A stretch of DNA of 64,000 nt from CAVVYW01 sp963752605. GTDB lineage: Bacteria > Actinomycetota > Thermoleophilia > Solirubrobacterales > 70-9. The translations under genes and the position numbers were made by a program. Within the stretch, counting starts at the first letter, position 1, and each line of letters begins with the position of its first letter. Below the pieces are notes generated by a model. That model saw only the letters and a list, made by a program, of their open reading frames with translations. It made no database searches and had not been told where the DNA came from. The stretch spans positions 1,178,001-1,242,000 of the forward strand of contig CAVVYW010000005.1 in the NCBI GenBank assembly GCA_963752605.1, given 5' to 3'. Positions 50,505 through 59,146 of the stretch are shown piece by piece.

Positions 50505-53099
50505 CTACCGCTTCCGCCTGCAGCGCTTGCGTTTCTTGGGGCCCGCGCCGCGCCTCTTGGGCTTGCACTTGCCCGGCTTGGCGGCCGGCTTGGGCATCGG
50601 GGCGCCGAGGGTGCCCTGGATCGTCGTCTCCTGGATCGCCTGCCCGCGGAACTCGCTCTCGCAGAAGGGCGGGTTCACCCACTGCTTGCTCGAGAACATC
50701 CGGGTCTGGTCTGCCCAGAACGGGGAGTTCGGGTTCGAGGTCTGCGAGTAGGTGAGGATCGAGCGGTCGTCGGCGCAGCCGTCGGTGAACTGGGTGACCA
50801 TCACGAAGCTCGAGCCGTGCGGGATGTTGTTGTAGCCCTCGCTGGTCCCGGACCAGGTCGCGCCGATCGCGTTGAAGACGCCGAGGGTGCCGGGTCCGCC
50901 GTGGATCGGGATCCGCTCATCGCCACGCCGCTCGAACTGGAAGCCGCGCAGCGGCGCGTCCAGCGGAATGCCCGCGTCCCGCAGGTCGGTGACGGCGTCG
51001 GCGAGCGACTGTTGCACGCGCGGGTCCGCGACGTTCAGCCCGTTCGGCGTATTGACCGGATCGCTGGCGTTGAATGGACTCGTGTAGAGGAAGGGGTCGG
51101 AGGAAAGGCCGACCGCGGCAAGCGCGTGGGTGGCGAAGCGGCGGAAGAGGATGGCGCCGTTCGAGTCCAGGTCGTCATGCATGTTCCAGCTCCGCAGCAC
51201 CGGACACGCCTCGCTGACGTCGACGGGCCCGCTGCTGCCCAGCAGGTGCCCACCCGGGGCGCTCTCGCAGAGCTCCGCCAGCTCGTCCCGCCACAGCTCG
51301 CCCGCGTACTGGCGGTTGTTGAAGACCATGTCCTGCACGTCCTGGCGGTCGATCGGATCGCTCGCGGGCTGGTCCGCGCCGTTGCCGAAGTTCTCGATCA
51401 CCTGCTTCAGCCCGATCCGGGTCCGCAGCGTGCGCTCGGTCCGCTCGTCGCCGATGATGCGGGCGAAGCCCTCCAGGGGCTCCTCCGGATTCGAGACCCA
51501 GTAGCTGTCGTTCGAGTTGGTGACGTAGTCGTCGCGGAAGAGCTTCGGCAGGTTGTCGTAGCCGAAGATGCCCGGCGCCACCGCGTCGGGATCGCTGTCC
51601 CACTCGCAGTCGGAGCGGGAGCCGTCGAGGAACGGCAGGCCGAGTGCCGCGAAGGTTGCCTGGCCGACCGCGCTGTTGCAGGTCTGCGCCTTCTCGTTGG
51701 ACACGTTCGGGATCGCGCCGATGTCGGCGTAGTAGGCCTCGCCCGACGAGTCGGCCGCGATCGTGTTCACCCACGGGATGCCCTGGTAGGTCCGCTCGAT
51801 CTCGTCCAGGCGCCTGACGCTCTGCGCCCGGTTCACCTCGAAGAAGTGGTTGAGGTAGCGGAAGTTCTGGGCGTTGACGTCGCCCATGGCGAATGCAGTC
51901 GCCGGCGTCCAGGGGAGCGGAATCCCGAGCAGATCGTCGAAGACCGGCCCGTGGTGGGTCGAGTAGATGGTCCGAGTGCGCGACTCCAGGTTGCCGGTGC
52001 CGTCGTCGACCTGAACCGTGACCTCGTCCTCTGTCATATCGCGGAACTGCCCGTCGTGGAGGTACTGGGTCGGGTCGGCCGGGTTGAGCGTCTCCTGGAA
52101 GGGCGTGAACCGGAAGGCCGTCGAGACGGTGTGGCTCCAGGCCATGTTGTCGGTGTGGCCGATCAGGATCAGCGGCACGCCGTAGAGGCTGGCGCCGGAG
52201 ACGTTCACCTCGCCCGGGATCGTGAGGTGGGCCTGGTAGAAACGCTCGGGACCGTCCCAGGGGAAGTGGGGATTGCCGAGCACGACGCCCTTGCCGTTGG
52301 TCGTCGCCTCCTTGCCGAGCCCGTAGGCGTTCGAGCCGATGGCGCCGACCGGCAGCTGGCCTTCCAGCTCATTCGCTACCTGGGAGGCACTGACGGGTGA
52401 GGATGCGCCGCCGGGCGTCTTCTCACCGGCGATCCCGTCGATCGCGACGCTCTGGCTCGCCAGCAGCGCCAGCTGGTAGAAGCGCCGGTAGGCGTCCATC
52501 TCGCTGATCGGCTTGACCCACTCGGCGCCGCGGCAGCGCGGATCCGGGAGGTTGTCCACCCCGGTGTCCTGGAGGTACTTGTTGTAGCCCGCGACGTATC
52601 CGCTGGCGCCCTCCTTGATCTCCTCGACAGGCCCGTGCGGCGGCGGCTGGTCGATCAGGCCCTCGACGATCCCCTTGTCGATGATCCGCTGGTAGAAGAA
52701 GTCGGAGTTCAGGTTGTTGACCCTGACGCCGTTGCCCCGCTGCTCGTAGCTCCCGTCCGGGCCGAAGCTGCTGTCGTCCATGCCCTCGCCCGTGTAGCGC
52801 GACCGCTCGGCGCGAACCGTCACGTAGGTCTCGGCGATCGTGCAGATGTTGTCCTCGGCAAGGGCGTAGCCGTAGCCGAAGGCGAGGCCCTTGAAGTCGT
52901 CGGCGAGGATGTGCGGGATGCCGTGGGCGTCCCGCCTGATGGTCGCCTCGACGGGCGAACCGGGCTCGCCGACTGTCACCTCCGCCGCCCCGGCCTCGGA
53001 CGCCCTCATCCCGAGCAGGGCGAGTGCCAGGCCAACGGCAAGCAGCGCAGCGAGCGTCGCCACGAACAACCTCCGCCCAGTCACGCTCCCATACCCCAT
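50505..53099 (-). CDS. Secreted penicillin-acylase-family Ntn hydrolase with basic Cys tail
   Basis: An 864-residue exported precursor. The signal peptide spans about 1-39 (LFVATLAALLAVGLALALLG). The alpha chain has RRDAHGIPHILADD and FGYGYALAEDN; the autocatalytic site is GAIGSNAYGLG with Ser 256 as new N-terminal nucleophile; the beta chain has GNPHFPWDGPERFYQAHL, ILIGHTDNMAWSHT and GSSFVMVTQF. It is closest to aculeacin-A/PvdQ-type acylases that cut long acyl amides. The C-terminus is a tail of KPGKCKPKRRGAGPKKRKRC then RRKR, as in other exported proteins here. TAGGCT lies 10 bases before the ATG. Confidence 0.9.
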   Translation of the reverse strand: MGYGSVTGRRLFVATLAALLAVGLALALLGMRASEAGAAEVTVGEPGSPVEATIRRDAHGIPHILADDFKGLAFGYGYALAEDNICTIAETYVTVRAERSRYTGEGMDDSSFGPDGSYEQRGNGVRVNNLNSDFFYQRIIDKGIVEGLIDQPPPHGPVEEIKEGASGYVAGYNKYLQDTGVDNLPDPRCRGAEWVKPISEMDAYRRFYQLALLASQSVAIDGIAGEKTPGGASSPVSASQVANELEGQLPVGAIGSNAYGLGKEATTNGKGVVLGNPHFPWDGPERFYQAHLTIPGEVNVSGASLYGVPLILIGHTDNMAWSHTVSTAFRFTPFQETLNPADPTQYLHDGQFRDMTEDEVTVQVDDGTGNLESRTRTIYSTHHGPVFDDLLGIPLPWTPATAFAMGDVNAQNFRYLNHFFEVNRAQSVRRLDEIERTYQGIPWVNTIAADSSGEAYYADIGAIPNVSNEKAQTCNSAVGQATFAALGLPFLDGSRSDCEWDSDPDAVAPGIFGYDNLPKLFRDDYVTNSNDSYWVSNPEEPLEGFARIIGDERTERTLRTRIGLKQVIENFGNGADQPASDPIDRQDVQDMVFNNRQYAGELWRDELAELCESAPGGHLLGSSGPVDVSEACPVLRSWNMHDDLDSNGAILFRRFATHALAAVGLSSDPFLYTSPFNASDPVNTPNGLNVADPRVQQSLADAVTDLRDAGIPLDAPLRGFQFERRGDERIPIHGGPGTLGVFNAIGATWSGTSEGYNNIPHGSSFVMVTQFTDGCADDRSILTYSQTSNPNSPFWADQTRMFSSKQWVNPPFCESEFRGQAIQETTIQGTLGAPMPKPAAKPGKCKPKRRGAGPKKRKRCRRKR

Positions 53100-53141
53100 G
53101 CGCAGCGGAAGCCTACCTACCGACTTTTCGCGGTGCGCCGC

Positions 53142-53843
53142 TTACTCCGCGAGGATCTTCGCCTTCTCCCTGTCGAACTCGCTCTGCGTGATCGCGCCGG
53201 ACTCCTTCAGCTTCTGCAGCCGCTCGAGCTTGCCGATCGAGTCGCTGCCGACCTTGCCGGCGGCCGCGCCCTGGACTGAGCTCGACGCCGCCGAGCCGAG
53301 CTTGCCGAGCCCGGGAATCTGGGAGAACACGCCGGCCGCCCCCGCAGGGGCGCCCGCCGGGCCCTCGTCGCGGCCGGTGAAACCCTTGATCACTCCCCAC
53401 AGGCCGAGCAGCAGCGCCGGCACCCCCATCACCAGGAACGTGATGCCGGTGATCTTCGCGCCGAGCTCGCTGTCCGCGCCCAGGCTGTCGTCGCTGAGGG
53501 ACGCGATCAGCATCGTCGCGCCGGTGCCGGCGAAGAAGATGCCCCAGGCGAGCGTGCCGTATCCGAACAGGCCGACGAACGACCGATCGCGCTTGCCCCA
53601 GGGAGGGTCTCCCCGAAAGGCGAAGACCGCGCCCCCGATCAGGCCGATGAAGATCGAGGCGGTCAGGAGCAGGATGTCGGTGCCGGTCCCCTCCGGGCAC
53701 TCGTAGCCGGGGGCGATCTCATACGGGACGTTCCCTGAGGCGCAGGTCCCGACGTCCAGCAGCTGGAGGAGCTTGACGTTGAAGAGGACGATGCCACCGA
53801 AGAACAGCGCCAGCCCGACGCCCGCTTTGACCAGATAGCCCAC
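53142..53843 (-). CDS. Membrane protein with C-terminal SHOCT domain
   Basis: A 233-residue protein. Helices lie at about 5-28, 55-75, 88-112 and 128-150; the first loop has two Cys (GTCASGNVPYEIAPGYECPE). A Gly/Ala linker leads to a C-terminal SHOCT domain (LERLQKLKESGAITQSEFDR then EKAKILAE), a short oligomerisation or peptide-binding module. No function is known. TAGCCT lies 9 bases before GTG 53843. Confidence 0.8.
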   Translation of the reverse strand: MGYLVKAGVGLALFFGGIVLFNVKLLQLLDVGTCASGNVPYEIAPGYECPEGTGTDILLLTASIFIGLIGGAVFAFRGDPPWGKRDRSFVGLFGYGTLAWGIFFAGTGATMLIASLSDDSLGADSELGAKITGITFLVMGVPALLLGLWGVIKGFTGRDEGPAGAPAGAAGVFSQIPGLGKLGSAASSSVQGAAAGKVGSDSIGKLERLQKLKESGAITQSEFDREKAKILAE

Positions 53844-53855
53844 TGCGCCGGGAGG

Positions 53856-54323
53856 CTAGCGGCGGCCGAGGGGGTTCAGGAGCCGGCGCCGGCGGTGCTT
53901 GCGCATCGCTTTCTTCACCAGGTCGCGGTCGTGCTCGTAGGTGAGCAGCTCGTCCGCCTCCTTCCGGGTGAGCCAGCGCAGCTCGTCCACCTCGCCGTGC
54001 GGCTCGAACTCCCCCTCGATCGGCTCCATCAGCCAGTAGCGGACCAGCTTGCTCCTGCCCTTCCGGTCAAGGTAGGAGACCGGGGGGAGCTCGGTGCTCG
54101 CCTCGCTGCGATACCCGGTCTCCTCCTCGACCTCGCGCAGGGCCGCATCCCTCCAGTCCTCGCCCTCCTCGAGCTTTCCCTTGGGCAGGGACCAGTCCAT
54201 GTACTTCGGCCGGTGGATCACCGCCACGCGGGTCTTCCCGTCGTCGCCGCGGTCGAGGACGACGCCGCCGGCGGCCTCGATGTCCGGCTTGCTGCCGTCT
54301 ATGCGCAGATCGTCCCGGGCCAT
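53856..54323 (-). CDS. NUDIX hydrolase (MutT-like)
   Basis: A 155-residue NUDIX enzyme. The box reads GKLEEGEDWRDAALREVEEE then TGY, matching Gx5Ex7REUxEExGU. It begins ARDDLRIDGSKPDIEAAGGV and includes VIHRPKYMDWSLPKGKLEEG, the SLPKGK approach common in mycobacterial MutT1-like proteins that clean 8-oxo-dGTP or diadenosine polyphosphates. No C-terminal histidine phosphatase domain is present. ATG 54323 is chosen; ATG 54356 in frame is an alternative. Confidence 0.87.
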   Translation of the reverse strand: MARDDLRIDGSKPDIEAAGGVVLDRGDDGKTRVAVIHRPKYMDWSLPKGKLEEGEDWRDAALREVEEETGYRSEASTELPPVSYLDRKGRSKLVRYWLMEPIEGEFEPHGEVDELRWLTRKEADELLTYEHDRDLVKKAMRKHRRRRLLNPLGRR

Positions 54324-54381
54324 GAGGTCGTGGAGCGTAAGGCAGGTTCTATCCATCCGGTCCTCGTGAGACCCTCGCGCC

Positions 54382-54594
54382 GTGCTGCTGGCGAAGATCG
54401 TGTGCTCCGATCCGGACTGCCCCGAGGAGGCCGAGGTAGCGATCAAGAACGTCCGGGAGCTGGAGGGCCGGGTGTGCGAGTGCGGGTTCGGCTTCGTGCT
54501 GATGCAGATCTCCGAGCTGACGGAGCCCGGTGGCCAGGTCGTTTCGATCGCCACCCGACTGGATCCCCCGGCGCCGCAGCGGCGCGCCGCCTAG
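54382..54594 (+). CDS. Small Cys-rich protein, hypothetical
   Basis: A 70-residue protein beginning MLLAKIVCSDPDCPEEAEVA. Four or five Cys are arranged as CSDPDC and GRVCECGFGF, a likely zinc ribbon. The rest is short and charged. No family recognised; the length and Cys spacing suggest a nucleic-acid or protein adaptor. It is divergent from the NUDIX gene. Confidence 0.6.
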   Translation: MLLAKIVCSDPDCPEEAEVAIKNVRELEGRVCECGFGFVLMQISELTEPGGQVVSIATRLDPPAPQRRAA

Positions 54595-54621
54595 CTCGAC
54601 GGCCCGGCATAGCATCGCGGC

Positions 54622-55347
54622 GTGCCGGCACGCGAAGCGCACCTCTCCCTGGGAGGCACCCTCGCCGAGGCGTTCTCGCTCTACCGCCGCCACTGGAGGC
54701 TGCTCGCCCCGCTCGCGGTCACCGTACTCCTCCCCCAGGCGGTTCTGGGGTCCGTCATCGGCGACGTCGAGGTCGACAGGATCGAATCGTTCGGCGACGT
54801 CGTCAACCTGCTCAGTATTCCCCTGATCACGGTGGTGGCGCTCGGCGGGGAGGCGTTGCTCGCCGGCCTCATCACGGGGCTGGTGCGCGAATGGAGGGTG
54901 GGCCACCGCCTGCCGGGACCCGCGACGTTCGTCCGAAGGCTGCCCTGGGTCAGCCTGATCACGGTGGACCTGCTGCTCGCCGTGGGTACCGCCGCGGGGC
55001 TGCTCCTGCTGGTCGTCCCCGGGCTGGTCTTCATCACCTACTTCGCCATCTCGCCCGCGGTGATCGAGCTGGAGGGCCGCGGCGCCGTGGACGCGCTGCG
55101 GCGTAGCGCTTCGCTCGTCCGCCGCAACTTCCCGCAGGCCTTCGCGCTGATCGTCGGCGCCGCCCTGATCACGGAGGGAATGGCCGAGGGCCTCACGCAG
55201 CTCTTCCACCACATCGGCTCCGAGGTGGTTTCGGAGATCGTTGTGGACGCCCTGCTCGAGTCGGTTCAGGGATTGATCGTCGCCCTGATGGCGATCTCGC
55301 TGATCCATCTGCAAGGCGACGAGATCCCCGCTCCCGAGCATCACTGA
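54622..55347 (+). CDS. Polytopic membrane protein (glycerophosphodiester-type membrane domain-like)
   Basis: A 241-residue protein with about six helices (30-50, 65-90, 110-135, 140-160, 175-200 and 215-235). The start SLGGTLAEAFSLYRRHWRLL and the helical pattern TVDLLLAVGTAAGLLLLVVP then GLVFITYFAISPAVIELEG resemble the membrane domain found in YciC/GlpQ-associated proteins. Function unknown. TAGCAT lies 6 bases before GTG 54622. Confidence 0.7.
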   Translation: MPAREAHLSLGGTLAEAFSLYRRHWRLLAPLAVTVLLPQAVLGSVIGDVEVDRIESFGDVVNLLSIPLITVVALGGEALLAGLITGLVREWRVGHRLPGPATFVRRLPWVSLITVDLLLAVGTAAGLLLLVVPGLVFITYFAISPAVIELEGRGAVDALRRSASLVRRNFPQAFALIVGAALITEGMAEGLTQLFHHIGSEVVSEIVVDALLESVQGLIVALMAISLIHLQGDEIPAPEHH

Positions 55348-55350
55348 GCC

Positions 55351-55356
55351 TAGACT
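55351..55356 (+). promoter_or_regulatory. -10 element of the VOC gene
   Basis: TAGACT, 7 bases before ATG 55364; it overlaps the stop region of the preceding gene. Confidence 0.5.
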
Positions 55357-55363
55357 GCCCGCG

Positions 55364-55741
55364 ATGGGACGGGTCATCCACTTCGAGGTCCATGCCGCGG
55401 ACCCGAACCGGGCGGTGAAGTTCTACGAGGGCGTCTTCGGCTGGAAGGCCGAGAAGGTGGGCGGCCCGGTCGACTACTGGCTGGTGACCACCGGGGCAGA
55501 GGACCGGCCGGGGATCAACGGCGCGATCCTGAGGCGGATGGGATCGGAGCCCGGCAGCGACCAGGCGGTGAACTCCTTCGTGAACACGATCGAGGTGGAC
55601 TCGATCGAGGAGACGGAGCGGACGGTTCCCGACGCCGGCGGAGAGCAGGTCCTCCCCCGTCAGGAGATCCCGGACGTCGGCAAGCTCGCCTACTTCAAGG
55701 ACACCGAGGGCAACATCTTCGGCGCCCTCGAGCCCACGTAA
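55364..55741 (+). CDS. VOC-family (glyoxalase fold) protein, single domain
   Basis: A 125-residue vicinal-oxygen-chelate protein: GRVIHFEVHAADPNRAVKFY, EGVFGWKAEKV, NSFVNTIEVDSIEETERTV, then LAYFKDTEGNIFGALEP. The His at HFEV and Glu near GALE sit where VOC metal ligands occur. Such proteins range from resistance to isomerase functions; nothing more specific can be said. Followed by a 9-bp hairpin. Confidence 0.87.
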   Translation: MGRVIHFEVHAADPNRAVKFYEGVFGWKAEKVGGPVDYWLVTTGAEDRPGINGAILRRMGSEPGSDQAVNSFVNTIEVDSIEETERTVPDAGGEQVLPRQEIPDVGKLAYFKDTEGNIFGALEPT

Positions 55742-55762
55742 ACCGACCCCACGCAGCAAATA

Positions 55763-55786
55763 GGCCGCCCACTCCCTTGGGCGGCC
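55763..55786. terminator. Hairpin after the VOC gene
   Basis: 9-bp stem GGCCGCCCA/TGGGCGGCC with a 6-base loop, 22 bases after the VOC stop; no U run. Confidence 0.45.
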
Positions 55787-55907
55787 CATCTGAGTCGGTG
55801 CGGCGGGCGGATTTCCCTTCCTCCCCTGCGGGAAGCATCGTCGGCGCGGGCCCGCGTTTCATCGGGAGAAACCCCGGTTTCGCATCCGTAGTTACCCGCC
55901 ATCCGTT

Positions 55908-55913
55908 TAGGAT
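55908..55913 (+). promoter_or_regulatory. -10 element of the binding-protein gene
   Basis: TAGGAT, 7 bases before GTG 55921; it decides this start over other in-frame codons upstream. Confidence 0.5.
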
Positions 55914-55920
55914 CGCCGCC

Positions 55921-56913
55921 GTGCTGAGCAGCGATCCAAGCCGGTGGCGCCGGCTCGCGCTGGCGGCGGTCGCCCTCTCGGTCGGCCTCGGCGCCTGCAG
56001 CGACGACGAGGATGGGGGCGGCGGGGGCCGGATCAAGCCCAACCGGGCCAACGAGGGGGTCGAGGTCACGATCGGCTCCCGCGCCGGGACCGAGCAAGAG
56101 ATCCTGGCCGAGATCTATTCGCAGGCGCTGGAGGCCGCCGGATTCACGGCCGTCACGGACTCCGATTTCGGCTCAGAGCAGGAGGCCCGCCAGGCGCTCT
56201 CCTCTGGCGAGATCAGCGGCTATCCCGCGTACCTCGCCGAGCTCCTGAGCGCCTCCGGCGCGGCGCCCAGTGACAAGGACGAAGCCACGGCGGCGGCCCA
56301 GGCGGATCTCCGGCGAGACGGCCTCGTCGGGTTCGAACCGGCGCCCTACAGCCGGACCAGCGCGGTGGGCCTGCTCGTCCCAACCGCCGAGGAGCTCAAG
56401 GTGGAGCAGATCTCGGACCTCCGAGGCAAGGCCGGGGGCCTGCGAATCTCGGGAACGGCGGCGTGCGAGTCCTCGCCAACCTGCCTGGCGGGCATCGAGG
56501 ACGCCTACGGACTCAGCTTCGCCGAGTTCGTCCCGGCCGACCCAGGGGCCAACTACAGCGTGCTTGACGAGGGCGTCGCAGACCTCTCGATCCTGGAGAC
56601 CACGGACGCACCGCTCTTCGCGACCCCCCTCCACTACACCGTCCTCAATGACGACGAGGGGGTGTTCCCGGCGGGCAATCCGATGTTCGTCTCGAGCCCG
56701 CGCGCGGCCAAGAACGCCGGATCGGACTTCCGGGCCACGATCGAGAGGGTCCAGGGCGGCCTCGACCTCAACCAGATCCAGGAGCTCAACGCGCTCGTCG
56801 ACGTGACCGGCGAGAACCCCGCGCCGGTGGCGCGGGATTACCTCCTGGAATTCGGCTACATCCCCGAGAGCTCGGCGGCACCCGAGGGGGGCGGGCTACT
56901 GGAGCGCCGATAG
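55921..56913 (+). CDS. Osmoprotectant-type ABC substrate-binding lipoprotein
   Basis: A 330-residue lipoprotein. The lipobox is SVGLGAC (Cys near 26) followed by SDDEDGGGGG. The mature part EVTIGSRAGTEQEILAEIYS, SDFGSEQEARQALSSGEISG, LDEGVADLSILETTDAPLFA and NALVDVTGENPAPVARDYLL matches OpuAC/ProX-type glycine-betaine or choline binding proteins. No cognate permease or ATPase is adjacent, so it is an orphan in this window. The start is fixed by the -10 spacing. Confidence 0.85.
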   Translation: MLSSDPSRWRRLALAAVALSVGLGACSDDEDGGGGGRIKPNRANEGVEVTIGSRAGTEQEILAEIYSQALEAAGFTAVTDSDFGSEQEARQALSSGEISGYPAYLAELLSASGAAPSDKDEATAAAQADLRRDGLVGFEPAPYSRTSAVGLLVPTAEELKVEQISDLRGKAGGLRISGTAACESSPTCLAGIEDAYGLSFAEFVPADPGANYSVLDEGVADLSILETTDAPLFATPLHYTVLNDDEGVFPAGNPMFVSSPRAAKNAGSDFRATIERVQGGLDLNQIQELNALVDVTGENPAPVARDYLLEFGYIPESSAAPEGGGLLERR

Positions 56914-56916
56914 AGC

Positions 56917-56945
56917 GACGAGCCGGGCTAGGCGCCCGGCTCGTC
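56917..56945. terminator. Bidirectional terminator overlapping csbD 3' end
   Basis: Perfect 12-bp stem GACGAGCCGGGC/GCCCGGCTCGTC with a 5-base loop, between the binding-protein stop and the convergent CsbD stop. Its right arm encodes the last CsbD residues. Confidence 0.7.
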
Positions 56946-57131
56946 GTCGGCGTCGCGGTCGCGGTCGCGGCCGATCTTCTGCTTCACCTTGTCGGCGACG
57001 TCATCGATCTTGTCCTTGACGTCGGAGACGGCGCGATCCACGCGACCCTCGTTCTTCAGGTCCTTGTCATCCGCCAGGTCGCCTGCGGCCTGCTTGGCCC
57101 GGCCCTTGGCCTCATCGATGTTCTCACCCAT
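56928..57131 (-). CDS. CsbD-family general stress protein
   Basis: A 67-residue hydrophilic helical protein: NIDEAKGRAKQAAGDLADD, then GRVDRAVSDVKDKIDDVADK and a charged end RDRDRDADDEPGA. The GxxKQAxG repeat is the CsbD signature. CsbD proteins are induced in general stress; their molecular role is unknown. ATG 57131 has an AAGGAGAG ribosome site, so this gene is leadered, unlike many neighbours. Confidence 0.85.
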   Translation of the reverse strand: MGENIDEAKGRAKQAAGDLADDKDLKNEGRVDRAVSDVKDKIDDVADKVKQKIGRDRDRDADDEPGA

Positions 57132-57208
57132 GATCGAGCTCTCCTTTCTCGTCTTAACCCCTGAGTACCCACCGCTCACTCGGGAAAACAGCGCGCCATC
57201 ATGCGGGC

Positions 57209-58539
57209 ATGCCCCAGTCACCCAGCGGCGAGAGGCTCAGCTTCGACGACGCCCAGATCCTCAGGCTCGAGTCCGACGCGATCAAGGGGCACACCGGGAA
57301 GCTCGTCGTGCTCGACCCCGACGACCGGGGCCGGCCACTCGAGACCACCTCCCTGCGCAAGCGGGCTGCGGAGCGCCTCGCGGACCTACCGCGGCTCCGC
57401 CAGAGGGTCGAGCTGCCCAAGCAGGGCCTTCCGATGTGGGTGGATGACCCCGACGTCGACCTCGAGTGGCACATCGCCGCGGACGCAACGGATCCCGTCG
57501 ACGATGAGGCATTCCGGCGCATGGCCGGCGAGATCCTCGCCGAGCGCCTCGACCACTCGCGGCCGCTCTGGAGGCTCGATCTGATTCCGCTGGAGTCCGG
57601 CCGCACGGGCATGGTCGGCCGGATCCACCACGCGATGGCGGACGGGGTCAGCGCGATCCGGATCGCCGGCTCCCTTCTCTTTGATCCGGCCCAGCGGCCG
57701 CAAGCCCGCTCCACTTCGGAGCGAAGGGCGAAGCCCGAAGCCGACTCCATGCTGGGCGGGCGCAAGCGGCCGCGCCTGATCGGCGGAGCCGGGAGCCGAG
57801 CCAGTGCTCCGCGCGCCTCCCGGGTACGCTCCGCCGCGAGCTGCGGCCGGGGGCCGACACCGTGCTCGACCAGCACATCGGCTCGGAGCGGGAGATCGCG
57901 TGGGTCGCCTTCCCGCTCGAGCGGCTGAAGGAGGTCGGCCACCGTACGGGCGAGGGCATCACGGTCAACGACGTGGTGCTCGCCGCGGTAGCCGGCGGGC
58001 TCCGACGGTGGCTCGGGGACCAGCCGGCGTCTCTGCGAGCGCAGGTCCCGGTGTGCCTGCATCTCCGCGACGCGGATCCCTCGATCGGCAACCGGGACTC
58101 GTTCCTCAACGTGGACCTGCCGCTCTCCGAGCCCGACCCGATCGCGCGCCTGCGCACGATCAGCGAGGAGACCAGCGAGCGGAAGCTCGACCACGACGCC
58201 GACACGCTCTACGCGTTCTTCCACGCCCTGGGGCGGTTCCGGCCCCTCTATCAGGGGGTGACGAGGGTCACCTCCGGCCCGCGCGAGTTCGCCCTGTCGG
58301 TCTCGAACGTCCCTGGGCCGCGGGACCGCCCATCGATCCTGGGCCATGAGGTCCGCGAGTTCTGCAGCTTCGCGGAGCCCGCTGACCGCCACGCCCTCCG
58401 CGTCGCGGTTGTCTCGCTGGGCGGCGATCTCGCCTTCGGGCTCTGCTCGGACCCCGAGGCCATCGACGGTCTCGACGGCCTCGCCGAGGCGCTCGAGGAG
58501 TCGGTCGCCGAGCTCGAGGGGGCCCAGGGTGCCAAGTAG
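57209..58539 (+). CDS. Wax ester synthase / diacylglycerol acyltransferase (WS/DGAT), one frameshift
   Basis: About 443 residues. The catalytic HHAMADG is at 140-146. The N-terminal part (LSFDDAQILRLESDAIKGHT, LPKQGLPMWVDDPDVDLEWH) and the C-terminal part (REIAWVAFPLERLKEVGHRT, GITVNDVVLAAVAGGLRRWL, FALSVSNVPGPRDRP) are in different frames; the break lies near 57780-57830. It makes storage wax esters or triacylglycerol from acyl-CoA, in keeping with an actinobacterial lipid lifestyle. Its stop overlaps the next gene by 11 bases. Confidence 0.9.
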
Positions 58540-59146
58540 AAGGAGCTCCCTCGCCGAGTACGAGCGCAAGCGCAACTTCTCCAAGACGAGCGAGCCGAGC
58601 GGTCGCGCGAAGGGCAAGGGCCGAGCGAGGCGGCGCCATCCGCGCTTCACGGTCCAGAAGCATGCGGCGACCTCGCTTCACTACGACCTCCGCCTCGAGG
58701 TCGATGGCGTGCTCGCCTCCTGGGCCGTTCCCAAGGGCCCCTCGACCGATCCCGCCGACAAGCGCCTCGCGATGCGTACCGAGGACCACCCGATGGACTA
58801 CCTCGAGTTCGAGGGCGTGATCCCCAAGGGGGAGTACGGCGCCGGCCCGGTGATCGTCTGGGACCGCGGAGTCTTCGAGAACATCTCGGAGACGAAGCAG
58901 GGAAAGAAGATGGACCTCCCGGAGGCGATCGAGAAAGGGGACGTGAAGGTCTTCCTGCTCGGCGAGAAGATCCGCGGCGCCTACGCGCTGGTGCGGACCA
59001 GGTCCGACGACCGCGGCCGCGAGCAGTGGCTGCTGATCAAGAAGCGCGGTGAGGGAGCCGACCGCCGCCGCAGGCCGACCTCGAGCCAGCCCAAGTCGGT
59101 GCTCAGCGGCCGCACCATCGAGCAGGTTCTGAAGGAAGAGAGCTAG
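58529..59146 (+). CDS. Stand-alone LigD 3'-phosphoesterase domain protein
   Basis: A 205-residue protein. After a basic start it has RRHPRFTVQKHAATSLHYDL, RLEVDGVLASWAVPKGPSTD, KRLAMRTEDHPMDYLEFEGV, IPKGEYGAGPVIVWDRG and REQWLLIKKRGEGADRR. These are the motifs of the LigD phosphoesterase module that trims 3' ends (His, Asp and Arg ligands in HYDLRLE and WAVPKG). In mycobacteria the module is fused to LigD; here it is a separate gene co-transcribed with WS/DGAT, while polymerase and ligase lie 28 kb away. GTG 58529 is the start. Confidence 0.9.
   Translation: MPSRRSSLAEYERKRNFSKTSEPSGRAKGKGRARRRHPRFTVQKHAATSLHYDLRLEVDGVLASWAVPKGPSTDPADKRLAMRTEDHPMDYLEFEGVIPKGEYGAGPVIVWDRGVFENISETKQGKKMDLPEAIEKGDVKVFLLGEKIRGAYALVRTRSDDRGREQWLLIKKRGEGADRRRRPTSSQPKSVLSGRTIEQVLKEES

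Noticed and set aside
49917..52400. An 827-codon plus-strand frame opposite the amine oxidase and acylase genes
   Set aside because: Antisense shadow of conserved genes with clear active-site motifs; no motif of its own.
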